Below, piece by piece: positions 45,949 to 55,075 of a stretch of 64,000 nucleotides of DNA. Under the pieces are notes generated by a model that was given only the letters and a program-made list of their open reading frames with translations, ran no database searches and was not told where the DNA came from. The stretch comes from Candidatus Sysuiplasma jiujiangense (lineage in GTDB: Archaea > Thermoplasmatota > Thermoplasmata > Sysuiplasmatales > Sysuiplasmataceae). Positions within the stretch are counted from its first letter, which is position 1; each line of letters starts with the position of its first letter. The stretch spans positions 34,150 through 98,149 of the forward strand of contig JAHEAD010000007.1 of the NCBI GenBank assembly GCA_019721075.1, given 5' to 3'. The position numbers and the translations under genes are program-made.

Positions 45949-47661
45949 TTGAAATTGTCAGGCGCCGTCAGGCGGTTTGTATTCTTTACTGGCAAGGGGG
46001 GAGTAGGAAAAACTACTGTTGCCTCTGCAGTCGCAGTATCTCTTGCTGATGAAGGGAAAAGAGTTCTCCTCATCAGCACCGATCCTGCCTCCAACCTAGA
46101 TGAAATATTCGGCATACCGCTTACATCCTCCCCGTCACAGATACCAGGCATTTCTACATTATTTGCTCTCAATATAAATCCCGAAACTGCCGCGGTCAAT
46201 TACAGGGAACGTATCGTGGGACCTTACCGTTCACTTCTGCCAAAAGATGCTGTGATGAGTATCGAGGAACAGCTCTCCGGCGCATGCACGATGGAAGTTG
46301 CGACGTTTGATGAGTTTTCAAAATTTCTTGGCGATCCGCAGGCAACCGATAAATTTGATCACATCATATTCGATACGGCACCAACAGGTCACACAATGAG
46401 ACTGTTGTCACTCCCGGCAGCCTGGTCAGATTTTCTCAGTTCGAGTTCATCCATAACAACATGCCTCGGTCCTCTAGCCGGACTGCGCGAACAGAAGATA
46501 CTTTACGGCAGGGCAAGAAACAGGCTCACTGACAGCGCAATGACAACCATGGTTCTGGTGTCTCGTCCTGACAAGTCAGCGTTGTTTGAGGCGGAGCGCA
46601 CCAGCTTAGAGCTCAGTGCCCAGGGCATCTCCAATCAGTATCTTGTGCTGAATGGCGTTTTTGAAACTGATGAAAGTGGTGATCCGACTGCCATCGAGAT
46701 CTGTGAACAGCAACAGGATGCAATTGAGAAAATGCCGGAGGGTCTGAAGCATCTTGAAAGATTCGATTTCGCTCTCCAGCCATTCAACCCCATAGGTGTA
46801 GGGGAACTCAGGGCATTTATGAGTGGCAAAGCCAAGGCGGAGGCATCAAACGGTCAGTACGGGATCGACATGCAGTACATGCCTTCTTTCGAGAACATGA
46901 TTGATGCACTGGCAGTCGAGGGTTATGGAATAATAATGACTATGGGCAAGGGAGGAGTGGGAAAAACTACTGTCGCCTCGATGATTGCTGTAGCACTTTC
47001 CAATCGTGGATATTCAGTTCATCTGACAACTACCGATCCTGCAGGCAAATTCTATATGGATCCGCTGCCTCCTAATCTCCGGGTCAGCAAAATAGACGCT
47101 GAACTGGAAACGGCCGCATATGTGCAGGATGTACTCAGAATTTCTGCCCCCGGGCTGGACGACGAGGGAATGAAACTGCTTGAGGAAGATCTCAGATCGC
47201 CATGTACTCAGGAAATTGCTGTATTCCGTGCTTTCTCTGAGGTCGTGGCCGAAGGCGAAAACGGATTCGTGGTAATCGATACGGCACCAACGGGCCATAC
47301 GCTGCTCCTTCTGGATGCAGCAGAATCATATCACAGGGAAGTTCTACGCTCGACTGGAAATTCACCGGAAAACATCAAAAGACTACTCCCGCGGCTGAGA
47401 GACCGGAAACTTACAAAAATAGTCATCGTTACTCTTCCGGAACCAACACCCGTCCATGAGGCAGCGCAGCTTCAATCAGACATGATTAGAGCAGGCATAA
47501 CACCGTTTGCATGGATAGTAAACCGCAGTCTCATCCCACTGCACATTCAGGATCATACGCTGGCCCATCGGAGGGCAGGGGAACTACGGTATTTTGCCGA
47601 GGTTGCAGGCATTTCAAACCGCACTTTTCTGGTAGGATGGAAGACAGAAAGGAATATTTAA
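45949..47661 (+). CDS. arsA: ArsA arsenite-stimulated ATPase (two-domain)
   Basis: A 570-residue tandem ATPase. Each half has a deviant Walker A (FFTGKGGVGKTTVAS near residue 15; MTMGKGGVGKTTVAS near residue 327) and an A-box FDTAPTGHTMRLLSLP / IDTAPTGHTLLLLDAA. The conserved Cys for As(III) appear in SGACTMEVATFDEF and SPCTQEIAVFRAF. It powers arsenite extrusion with an ArsB or Acr3 permease, which is not found next to it. The start is TTG at 45949. Confidence 0.95.
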   Translation: MKLSGAVRRFVFFTGKGGVGKTTVASAVAVSLADEGKRVLLISTDPASNLDEIFGIPLTSSPSQIPGISTLFALNINPETAAVNYRERIVGPYRSLLPKDAVMSIEEQLSGACTMEVATFDEFSKFLGDPQATDKFDHIIFDTAPTGHTMRLLSLPAAWSDFLSSSSSITTCLGPLAGLREQKILYGRARNRLTDSAMTTMVLVSRPDKSALFEAERTSLELSAQGISNQYLVLNGVFETDESGDPTAIEICEQQQDAIEKMPEGLKHLERFDFALQPFNPIGVGELRAFMSGKAKAEASNGQYGIDMQYMPSFENMIDALAVEGYGIIMTMGKGGVGKTTVASMIAVALSNRGYSVHLTTTDPAGKFYMDPLPPNLRVSKIDAELETAAYVQDVLRISAPGLDDEGMKLLEEDLRSPCTQEIAVFRAFSEVVAEGENGFVVIDTAPTGHTLLLLDAAESYHREVLRSTGNSPENIKRLLPRLRDRKLTKIVIVTLPEPTPVHEAAQLQSDMIRAGITPFAWIVNRSLIPLHIQDHTLAHRRAGELRYFAEVAGISNRTFLVGWKTERNI

Positions 47662-48157
47662 TCTGCCTGTCCTAGGAAACCAGGGCTGTATTTGCCTGAA
47701 ATACTACTTGCCATCGTCTACTTAACAGCCCGTTCCGTTCACATGATTGCATCGAAAGCGAGCCAAAAGAAGTGACTCCGTGCCGCGTAAAATTGGAATC
47801 GAACTTATGCGATTACAATCTATTAAGTGATTCATTTTGTTTCGGCCCGTCCAGTAAGCATTTTCCAATCAAAGGCCGGCCCGCATTTCAGCCATCGCTG
47901 TTATCTGGAGCGATGGCAGACTTCTGCCGTCGGATTGTGCAAATACCAAGGACTCAATCGGGAAATTCCCGGTTTGTCACTAATGCGGAATACAAATTAC
48001 CGGCGTTGCATTCCGATGCCTGCCATGGATATCAGTCAGATTTCTTCTGAGAAATATCTGCAGTCAGAGGACGTTATGGCCAGGCCTGGATCAGAATTTA
48101 TTGAAGCTAGACGTTTATCTGCAATAACTGCTTAATTGATACAACGCCGGTATTTGC
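47662..48157. other. Gene-poor stretch of about 500 bp after arsA
   Basis: No gene is supported; the short plus-strand frames at 47772-48135 have no recognised motif. No arsB or acr3 remnant was seen. Confidence 0.4.
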
Positions 48158-48520
48158 ATGAACACGGACTACAGGAAATTGGTGCATAGCGCGAGGGGAG
48201 AAAAGAAAAGATTCATGGAAGATTTTTTCAGGGAGCTACTAATATCCGACAGAAAACGGAGAATCGTTATGTTCGAGGAGCTAATTTCCGGCATCGCGAA
48301 GGTTACAGACGACAGAGAGTACATCGAAATGTGCAAATTGAGCCTGGAAGTAATTCTCGCTATGGACAAAAACGTAGCGGGGGAGGTTATAAACACGAGA
48401 CTTGAGGCTCAATTTGAACTGCCAGAGGCGGAGAAAGTCATTGACAGTAGAAATTTGATGAGGGCAATAAATGAAATGCCGGAAAAGGATATCATACTGG
48501 CACTGATAGAAGCGAATTAG
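48158..48520 (+). CDS. Hypothetical cytosolic helical protein
   Basis: A 120-residue charged, mainly helical protein (KKRFMEDFFRELLISDRKRR; EYIEMCKLSLEVILAMDKN; INEMPEKDIILALIEAN). No signal, membrane span or known motif. The composition and heptad-like spacing look natural, so coding is likely. Family not recognised. Confidence 0.6.
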   Translation: MNTDYRKLVHSARGEKKRFMEDFFRELLISDRKRRIVMFEELISGIAKVTDDREYIEMCKLSLEVILAMDKNVAGEVINTRLEAQFELPEAEKVIDSRNLMRAINEMPEKDIILALIEAN

Positions 48521-48617
48521 GCGAATTCGTGTTCGAAAGCAGCCGCGCGAGATGAAACCTGCGATTACCCATATTTGATTTATGCAGTTTCGCATTTCAG
48601 CATCTCAGCGAATTGAA

Positions 48618-48716
48618 TGCGGGAGGAGGGATTTGAACCCACGGACCCCTGCGGGACAGAATATCCCAGGTTTTTTCTTAAGTCCTGCGCTGTTGGCCAT
48701 GCTTAGCTACTCCCGC
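48618..48716 (-). tRNA. tRNA-Leu (UAA anticodon) with a 14-nt intron
   Basis: Acceptor GCGGGAG/CTCCCGC, discriminator A, and a long variable arm (CCC-GCA-GGG) identify a type II tRNA-Leu. The anticodon stem CAGGA/TTCTG (one G-U pair) encloses CTTAAG, then about 14 extra bases (48664-48677 region) and a final A. This is an intron at position 37/38. The T stem has one apparent T-T mismatch. The mature length is about 85 nt. Confidence 0.88.
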
Positions 48717-48720
48717 TGTT

Positions 48721-49090
48721 CCTTTTGATTAACATGATCGGAATAAATAACATTGCCGTCCGATGTCGCGCAGGGCACTGTCCTATTTACGGTTGCTAGA
48801 CACGATTAAGAGTACACAGCATGTCTCTGTAACGATTGTCTGGTCGCCTCTGCAATTTTCCCTGCTTGGGATGACAAACAATTGCGCCAAGTAATTTTCT
48901 ACAAAGGAATGTGAGAGATAATTGCTGCATATTCTCATGAAATCAGAAACATACTGACCTGCCGGCAAATATTCATGAAGAAACGGAAACGTCGCAGAAT
49001 TAATGCTGATATCGAACAAATTCTGCCTTCATATGACAGATACTGGAAATCCTTAATCTATCCCTGCTGTAATAATCCGGTGGTGATTTC
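48721..49090. other. Intergenic stretch before the second aldehyde dehydrogenase
   Basis: No gene is supported over about 370 bp. It ends in GGTGATTTC, the ribosome site before the GTG at 49091. Confidence 0.4.
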
Positions 49091-50602
49091 GTGGTAAAGG
49101 AATACGGCATCTTTGTTAACGGCGAATGGGCCGGCAGTTCGAGCGACAAATCATTTGAAACGCTGAATCCTGCTACAGGTGAAGTACTTGCCAGGTTTCC
49201 GAGAGGAAACAAGGCAGATATTGAGACGGCTGTAAAATCCGCTGAGAAGGGATTCAAAGTATGGAGGGATGTCCCTGCTCCTGTCAGGGGAGAGATACTT
49301 CTTAAGGCAGCTTGGAACCTTGAGAAGAAAAAGGAGGAACTTGCCAGACTTGTTTCAACCGAAATGGGAAAAGTCCTTGCTGAGGGAAGAGGAGAGGTGC
49401 AGGAGGCTATTGATTTTTTCAAGTACATGTCGGGTGAGGGAAGAAGACTTCTTGGAGAAACAACCCCATCAGAACTTCCGGATAAATTCAACATGACCGT
49501 GAGACTTCCAAAGGGCCCCGTCGCAATGATAACTCCATGGAATTTTCCTGTTTCCATACCTTCCTGGAAGATGGGTGCAGCATTGATTTCCGGGTGCTCT
49601 CTTGTACTCAAGCCTGCGAGCGACACCCCTCTCTGCGCAGCAAGATTTATTGAGATGGTGAATGAAGCCGGCTTTCCTCCGGGCGTCATAAATATGGTCA
49701 CCGGCACAGGATCTGAAGTTGGAAACGCTCTGATAAATCATCCTTCGATACGAGCTCTGTCTTTCACAGGTGGGGTAGAAACAGGAAGAGAGGTATACAC
49801 ACAGGGAGCAAGGCGGCTGATACAGGTACATCTTGAACTGGGAGGGAAGAATCCGATGATAATAATGGATGACGCGAACCTGGAACTCGGGATTGAAGGA
49901 CTTATATTCGGCGCGTTCGGAACCTCCGGCCAGCGATGCACTGCCACCAGCAGGCTGATTATTCAGGATGGCGTTTACAGCGAATTCATGGACAGTTTCA
50001 TAGACCGTGTCGAAAAATTGAAGTTAGGGAATCCGCTCGATGAAACCGTCGATATGGGCCCCGTGATAAACAGAAACGCCATGAAGAATATCATGGAATA
50101 CATAGACATCGGACAAAAGGAAGGGGGCAAAATTGCCACAGGCGGCAAATCCATCAGCGATGGAACTTTTTCAAAGGGCAATTTTATTCAACCAACTGTG
50201 ATTGAGACAAAACATGGCACACGCGTCAGCACCGAAGAAATTTTCGGTCCGGTACTGTCTGTAATAAAGGTCGGCAGTTTCAAAGAAGCCATCGAAGTTG
50301 CAAATGGAGTGCAATACGGTCTGTCATCTGCAATTTACACCAGAGATATAAACAAGGCATTCAGGGCAATCAATGCGCTTGAGTGCGGAATAACATACAT
50401 CAATGCACCGACCATCGGAGCAGAAATTCATCTTCCTTTTGGAGGCGTCAAGAATACGGGTACCGGTGGCAGGGAGGCAGGGACATCCGCAATAGAGGAG
50501 TTCACGGAACTGAAAAGCGTGTTCATTGATTACAGCGACATGCTACAGAAGGCACAGATTGACACTGACAGAAGAGTAAAGGAAAAAATTACTCCAACCT
50601 GA
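49091..50602 (+). CDS. NAD(P)+-dependent aldehyde dehydrogenase
   Basis: A 503-residue ALDH: FVNGEWAGSSSDKSFETLNP, VAMITPWNFPVSIP, LKPASDTPLCA, LSFTGGVETG, HLELGGKNP (general base Glu), GTSGQRCTATSR (catalytic Cys), EEIFGPVLSV and LPFGGVKNTGTGGREAG. The EFTELKSVFIDYS C-terminus fits. In Thermoplasma-type archaea, paralogues oxidise glyceraldehyde in the non-phosphorylative Entner-Doudoroff route, but succinate or aminoadipate semialdehydes are equally possible. The start is GTG at 49091, 3 nt after GGTGAT. Confidence 0.92.
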   Translation: MVKEYGIFVNGEWAGSSSDKSFETLNPATGEVLARFPRGNKADIETAVKSAEKGFKVWRDVPAPVRGEILLKAAWNLEKKKEELARLVSTEMGKVLAEGRGEVQEAIDFFKYMSGEGRRLLGETTPSELPDKFNMTVRLPKGPVAMITPWNFPVSIPSWKMGAALISGCSLVLKPASDTPLCAARFIEMVNEAGFPPGVINMVTGTGSEVGNALINHPSIRALSFTGGVETGREVYTQGARRLIQVHLELGGKNPMIIMDDANLELGIEGLIFGAFGTSGQRCTATSRLIIQDGVYSEFMDSFIDRVEKLKLGNPLDETVDMGPVINRNAMKNIMEYIDIGQKEGGKIATGGKSISDGTFSKGNFIQPTVIETKHGTRVSTEEIFGPVLSVIKVGSFKEAIEVANGVQYGLSSAIYTRDINKAFRAINALECGITYINAPTIGAEIHLPFGGVKNTGTGGREAGTSAIEEFTELKSVFIDYSDMLQKAQIDTDRRVKEKITPT

Positions 50603-50603
50603 T

Positions 50604-51182
50604 TCATGCCTTGCCCCGCGATTCTCCTCTAGTAATCGCACTGGCGAAAATATGTGCAAGTCTCAGAGCCTCGGGATAGTTGCCTCTGAATATGGACGCT
50701 TTCAGGAGAGAAACCGCGTCCTCCCTGTCTAAGCCCACCCAGCTTGCGTGTATTTTCAACTTTCCTGACTTGACTGGAATGCTCTCGTACTCTCTTATAA
50801 TCCTGTACCTCTCCTCCCAGTCGTCAAAATACTTTTGAAGCGCAGCGCGCATTGCGTCGAGATTCGGCAATTTGCGTGTTACGCTCAAAACAGGCAGACC
50901 CGTGACGCTGTTGATTTTCCCGAGGTCGAATACATTAAATCCGCCGCAGGCTATGCCATCGAGAAGCACGGCTCTGAGCTGTTCCAGAAATCTCGATCTG
51001 AGTATTGTCTTGCATATATTCTGGGTGGAGTCCATTCCGTCTATAGTGCACTCCGTTACAAGAGCACCTTCCACATATGAGGGGAGTCTGGCTATGATGC
51101 CCACAACCGGGACCACGCCCTCCCTGAAGCCGAATTTCCCGTCATCAAACGCAACTACTCTGGACTGTCTTTTCATCTGCAT
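50604..51182 (-). CDS. DUF99-family protein (endonuclease V-like fold)
   Basis: The frame gives about 190 residues from the Met region at 51182-51176 (MQMKRQSRVVAFDDGKFGF), with an acidic pair early (FDDG), then VVGIIARLPSYVEGALVT, LLDGIACGGFNVFDLGKI and SVTRKLPNLDAM. This is the DUF99 pattern, related to endonuclease V in fold. The function is not established. The frame extends upstream to 51251, but that part overlaps the Pth2 3' end; the chosen start leaves an overlap of only a base or so. Confidence 0.8.
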   Translation of the reverse strand: MQMKRQSRVVAFDDGKFGFREGVVPVVGIIARLPSYVEGALVTECTIDGMDSTQNICKTILRSRFLEQLRAVLLDGIACGGFNVFDLGKINSVTGLPVLSVTRKLPNLDAMRAALQKYFDDWEERYRIIREYESIPVKSGKLKIHASWVGLDREDAVSLLKASIFRGNYPEALRLAHIFASAITRGESRGKA

Positions 51183-51559
51183 CACAGCAGCGGGAGATTC
51201 CCGGTCACAGTGTCTATTTCCTGATTCTCTGCAGGACCGATGCCCACGCACGTAACAGTTCCGGCTGGTATTTCTGTAAGACCGGCATCCGCAATAAGGC
51301 TGGTTATCAGCCCGTTTCTCCTGGCATCCTCTCTCAGTGCATGGAGTTCCTCGAGATTTTTGACCCTGACCACAATCTTCCTCTGCCCTTCATCCATCCA
51401 TGAGGAAAATTTCTTTTTTTCCTTCTGGAGGCACTGCACAGCGCAGCTCACAGCCGCATGCGCCACCTGGACTGCAGTTTTTCCTGCGCTCAGTTTCAAA
51501 TCTGTTCTTACAGCGACCACAAGCTTGTAATGAAAGTCAACATCATCCCTCGAGAGCAT
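51182..51559 (-). CDS. pth2: Peptidyl-tRNA hydrolase (Pth2)
   Basis: About 125 residues from ATG 51559 (behind GGTGA): HYKLVVAVRTDLKLSAGKTAVQ, VAHAAVSCAV, QRKIVVRVKN, ITSLIADAGLTEIPAGT and TVTCVGIGPAENQEIDTVTG. This is the archaeal/eukaryotic Pth2 signature, with the invariant Lys, Asp and GxGP segments. It releases tRNA from stalled peptidyl-tRNA. The open frame to 51613 adds an unsupported N-terminus overlapping the upstream gene. Confidence 0.94.
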   Translation of the reverse strand: MLSRDDVDFHYKLVVAVRTDLKLSAGKTAVQVAHAAVSCAVQCLQKEKKKFSSWMDEGQRKIVVRVKNLEELHALREDARRNGLITSLIADAGLTEIPAGTVTCVGIGPAENQEIDTVTGNLPLL

Positions 51560-51563
51560 TTTT

Positions 51564-51881
51564 TCACCTTTCACTTTTTTTCGTTCTTCTGAAATTGTTA
51601 AGCACTGCTGCAATGAGCAGGAGTGCTGTTATTGCCGTTTCCGCAATTATGAAAAATGTGAAGTCAAGGCCATGGTGCATATATTCATAAACGGCTGTCA
51701 GTGTGAACAGAAGAAGAGTGGAGACTGCGATGCTTATTCCTGCCGAAGCGGCCACCAGCTGAACAAGGTCGCTTCTCAATCTGCCATCCCTGTCAGAGAA
51801 TGCAATGACTGCAGCAAAGCCAGGAAGGAAGAAAACGAACGCAGAAACAATGGCGAGCTGAAGCAATGGGGCAAGAGACAT
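51564..51881 (-). CDS. Three-span hypothetical membrane protein
   Basis: A 105-residue protein with hydrophobic spans at about residues 6-27, 40-62 and 75-95 and a basic tail (NNFRRTKKSER). It ends 4 nt before the pth2 start, so the two are probably co-transcribed with the DUF99 gene. Family not recognised. Confidence 0.6.
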   Translation of the reverse strand: MSLAPLLQLAIVSAFVFFLPGFAAVIAFSDRDGRLRSDLVQLVAASAGISIAVSTLLLFTLTAVYEYMHHGLDFTFFIIAETAITALLLIAAVLNNFRRTKKSER

Positions 51882-51932
51882 CCCATCTTGAATGTAATTT
51901 AATTATAATAACTGGTGGTAATGGTTGCTGAC

Positions 51933-53849
51933 ATGCCCATTAAATTTGAATTACTCGAGAGAGACGGGCCGGGTCGTATATGCTCGTTTGAAACTCCACA
52001 TGGAACAATAGAGACCCCTGTTCTGCTGCCTGTCGTGAATCCGAGGCGGATGATACTGTCTGCTGCAGAACTGCGCGATCAGTTTCATGCTGAGATGCTC
52101 ATAACAAACTCCTTTATAATCGGGCAGGACGAGCAACTAAGCGAACAGACGAAGAGAAGAGGCATACATGAACAGCTTGGTTTTGATGGCCCCATAATGA
52201 CCGACAGCGGAACATTCCAGACACATGTCTACGGAAAACTCGAAATTGATCCTTCGGCAGTCGTAGAAATACAGAGGTCGTTTGGAAGCGACGTACTGAC
52301 TGTTCTTGACATATTTTCCGAACCGGATTTTTCACGCAGTGCGGCGGAAGATGCCGTGAGTGTAACAAACAGGAGAGTGAGGGATGCAATCAGACTGACA
52401 GCAGGAGAGGCTATTGTCGCATGTCCCGTCCAGGGCTCCCTTTTTCCAGATTTGAGGCGAAACGCTGCAGAAGATCTGAGTGGTGCAGGAGGTGAATATT
52501 TTGCAATCGGTGGCGTAGTCCCGCTTATGGAGGAGGGCAGATTCGCAGATCTTGCGAGAGTCATCCTCTCTTCCAAACTTGGTCTGAATCCCGCCGCACC
52601 TGTCCATCTCTTTGGTTGCGGTCATCCGCTTCTTTTTCCAATGGCCGTACTGCTGGGCTGCGACGTTTTCGACTCTGCCTCTTACATTAAATATGCCAGG
52701 GACGGCAGGATGATATTCCCGGAGGGAACATGTCGCCTATCCGAACTCAGGCACAGCCACTGCCTCTGCCCTGTTTGCTCATGCATTACTTTAAGCGAAA
52801 TGAAATCAATGGACGCGGAAGAGAGAACTGTCAATATAGCAAAGCACAATCTGCATGTGCTCTTTTCAGAGATAAGGCGGATAAAGGAAGCAATTCATGA
52901 AGAAACACTCTGGGATCTTGCAGAAAGCAGGGCGAGATCAAACAGGGCTCTCCTCGAGGCTTTTGCCGTTATTTCCGAGTACAGGGACTACCTTGAGAAG
53001 CTGGAACCGATCTCGCGCAAACACGGTCTTGCCGTCGTTGATGATATCTCTCTGAACAGGCCGTCAATATGCCGTTATACCGAGCATGCTGGTAAATTGC
53101 GCCCAGGGAATCACAGAAAGCTGGTTATAGTTGATGGGAAAAAACCGTATTTTTCCCACTTTGATTTCAGCCTTGTCCACGACGACGAAGATGCTGTGGT
53201 TGTTTCCCCTTTCGGTATTGTTCCCTTCGCTTTAACGGAGACGTATCCATTTGCCCAGTCAGATTTCATGTGCTCATCGGCTGACGCCAACGTTTCAGGA
53301 TACCCGGGACAGTTACACTATTCCGAATTCAGAACAGTGGACGGCGTCTGGAAAAGGAACGGCAATAAGGTACCGCAGAGCGCATACCTCAAGCTCGCAG
53401 AAACTGTATGCAGATACCAGTTCGGCGATAAAATCTCAGCGGCTATTCTTTCAGGAAATATCCAGCTGGGTTTTTCCAGGAACACTGGAAAACTGAGAAC
53501 CGTTTCGACCGAAGGAAAGCAGCTCCTGTTCTTCCGTCCCGAAGACGGCCTTTTTTCACTGAAGATGTTTGGCGCGGAACGCATTAATGGAGCAACGGAT
53601 AAGCCAGTGATGCGTGTAGTCTGTTCCATGGACGCTGTCCCGTTCGTCTCCGCAGGGAAAAGCCTGTTTTCGAAATTCGTGGTAGATGCGGATCCGGAAA
53701 TCAAGCCATTTGGTGAATGCATAGTTACAGATGAAAAGGACAGGCTAATAGCCTGCGGACGGGCAATTCAGAACCGGAGGGAAATGCTGTCATTTAAAAA
53801 CGGTGTTGCTGTGGATATCAGGGATCACTATTCTTCTTCAGCGCCCTGA
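51933..53849 (+). CDS. tgtA: Archaeosine tRNA-guanine transglycosylase
   Basis: A protein of about 638 residues. The TGT barrel holds FETPHGTIETPVLLPVVNP, the catalytic Asp in IMTDSGTFQ, the second Asp in VLDIFSEPD, and the zinc site CLCPVCSC with a later His. C-terminal domains end in a PUA-like fold (KFVVDADPEIKPFGECIVTD, then RAIQNRREMLSFKNGVAV). It swaps guanine for preQ0 at position 15 of tRNA, the step before archaeosine. The start may be 51915 (GTG) or ATG 51933. Its 3' end overlaps the convergent pcc1-like gene by 32 nt. Confidence 0.95.
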   Translation: MPIKFELLERDGPGRICSFETPHGTIETPVLLPVVNPRRMILSAAELRDQFHAEMLITNSFIIGQDEQLSEQTKRRGIHEQLGFDGPIMTDSGTFQTHVYGKLEIDPSAVVEIQRSFGSDVLTVLDIFSEPDFSRSAAEDAVSVTNRRVRDAIRLTAGEAIVACPVQGSLFPDLRRNAAEDLSGAGGEYFAIGGVVPLMEEGRFADLARVILSSKLGLNPAAPVHLFGCGHPLLFPMAVLLGCDVFDSASYIKYARDGRMIFPEGTCRLSELRHSHCLCPVCSCITLSEMKSMDAEERTVNIAKHNLHVLFSEIRRIKEAIHEETLWDLAESRARSNRALLEAFAVISEYRDYLEKLEPISRKHGLAVVDDISLNRPSICRYTEHAGKLRPGNHRKLVIVDGKKPYFSHFDFSLVHDDEDAVVVSPFGIVPFALTETYPFAQSDFMCSSADANVSGYPGQLHYSEFRTVDGVWKRNGNKVPQSAYLKLAETVCRYQFGDKISAAILSGNIQLGFSRNTGKLRTVSTEGKQLLFFRPEDGLFSLKMFGAERINGATDKPVMRVVCSMDAVPFVSAGKSLFSKFVVDADPEIKPFGECIVTDEKDRLIACGRAIQNRREMLSFKNGVAVDIRDHYSSSAP

Positions 53850-54051
53850 TCGCAATATCCACGCAAACGATGAAATCATCGGCCGTTCTGAGGAGGCTGT
53901 TGAGATTGTCAGCATCAGCTTCTGCTTCAATCGTTTCCCCCACGGCTCTGGATGTTATGTAACTGTCGTTATCGGGTAAGATTATCCTGTTCACCTTTTC
54001 AGCATCGGTTCCGCACTTTATGCTCAATGCCAGCCGGTACCTGGATATCAT
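53818..54051 (-). CDS. KEOPS subunit Pcc1-like protein
   Basis: A 77-residue alpha/beta protein: SRYRLALSIKCGTDAEKVNRI, then ETIEAEADADNLNSLLRTAD and DFIVCVDIAIRAL. The IEAEADADNLNSLLRTADDF block fits the Pcc1 dimerisation helix preceded by a beta strand. Pcc1 supports t6A synthesis by Kae1-Bud32. The other KEOPS genes are not in the window; Sua5 is at 32.4 kb. The call rests on pattern and length. Confidence 0.7.
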   Translation of the reverse strand: MISRYRLALSIKCGTDAEKVNRIILPDNDSYITSRAVGETIEAEADADNLNSLLRTADDFIVCVDIAIRALKKNSDP

Positions 54052-54060
54052 CTTCCTTCC

Positions 54061-54342
54061 TCATAATTTAAGACCGAATGCCGTTGTAAATTCTTCCACG
54101 CGCTTGAATTCAAGCAGGAAATGCCTGCCCTTGTCTGTTATGTTGTATGCTGTCCTGTCCGCGTCCACCTTCTTTTCCACAAACCCGTTTTCTTCAAGCT
54201 GCGAGAGATATTTGAGCAACCTTTCATATGACATATTTGCCTTATAGAGTATATGCGTGGGTTTCGCATCGTTTTCCTCTGCAACCGCCCTTAGAATATC
54301 GGCAAAAATTCTTGCCCTGGTCCTGTAGCCTCCATCAGGCAA
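54061..54342 (-). CDS. Winged-helix DNA-binding protein (HTH_45-like)
   Basis: About 94 residues from TTG 54342: RTRARIFADILRAVAEEN, then AKPTHILYKANMSYERLLKYL and LSQLEENGFVEKKVD, followed by the wing YNITDKGRHFLLEF. This archaeal winged-helix family (PF14947-like) is common in Thermoplasmata. The TTG lies inside the last codons of the upstream 7TM gene, so translation is coupled. The longer frame to 54408 lies entirely within that gene. Confidence 0.75.
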   Translation of the reverse strand: MPDGGYRTRARIFADILRAVAEENDAKPTHILYKANMSYERLLKYLSQLEENGFVEKKVDADRTAYNITDKGRHFLLEFKRVEEFTTAFGLKL

Positions 54343-54964
54343 CCTGCGTCTTCCCCCGTTCTTCAGTTTTTGTCCTGCCGATGCCAATTGCCGTGTACAG
54401 GAGGACAAATGACAGAAGCTGGAATATGGAATAGTAGAGATACCCAGTCCCGAGGACGCGGGGCGAAAACAGAAGCAACCCGTTTATCAGATGCAACAGG
54501 AAGAGCATTGAAAAACTGGAAAGAACGAGGGCTGTGCTCGCTCCTGGATTGGAACGGTAGCTCCTCCAGACGCTTATAACAACTATAAGGAGCAGAATGA
54601 GTATGAAAAGCTGAAAGGTGAAGAAGAGCAGCAATGCGGCAGATATCGCCGCTGCAATATAATCCATTCTGGGCCTGATAACATACGCCAGCATTATGAG
54701 GAGATACGCAGTAACTTCCACGATACTGCTGATATAAATGATGGCGAATCGGCCCCCGGTTCCAGGCGAGTAGCGGCGATATGCGAGAGCTTCTGCGGCC
54801 AGCAGGACAAAATAAACTGACATCAGTGTGAATCCAATGCAGAGCAGGAGGAGATTTGTGTTCTTTGCCACAGCATAAACCCTGTACGCCCTGTATGATA
54901 TTACGACAGCAACAAACAACGTTACAACTGTAACAACAACTTCCAGGACTTCAATATATGACAT
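54335..54964 (-). CDS. Seven-span hypothetical membrane protein
   Basis: A 209-residue protein with seven evenly spaced hydrophobic helices (first MSYIEVLEVVVTVVTLFVAV, last LLSFVLLYTAIGIG) and short loops. No motif identifies an enzyme or sensor. It is followed by the overlapping winged-helix gene and pcc1-like gene, in an arrangement typical of membrane-sensor plus regulator pairs in archaea. Function is inferred only. Confidence 0.7.
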   Translation of the reverse strand: MSYIEVLEVVVTVVTLFVAVVISYRAYRVYAVAKNTNLLLLCIGFTLMSVYFVLLAAEALAYRRYSPGTGGRFAIIYISSIVEVTAYLLIMLAYVIRPRMDYIAAAISAALLLFFTFQLFILILLLIVVISVWRSYRSNPGASTALVLSSFSMLFLLHLINGLLLFSPRVLGTGYLYYSIFQLLSFVLLYTAIGIGRTKTEERGKTQVA

Positions 54965-55075
54965 ACTACCAAATTACACAGACACTGTCAATTTGTCAGA
55001 CTTATTAATGATTCGTCTAGATCTTTCGTTCTTTCTCCTTATAAGGCAGCGTATGAATTCTGCTTCCGTGACTAC

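Noticed and set aside
47662..48157. A decayed arsB/acr3 permease downstream of arsA
   Set aside because: No hydrophobic frame or permease motif was found in any frame by eye.
49000..49707. A 235-residue minus-strand frame opposite the second aldehyde dehydrogenase
   Set aside because: Shadow of ALDH coding sequence; Ser/Pro/Phe-rich with no conserved pattern.
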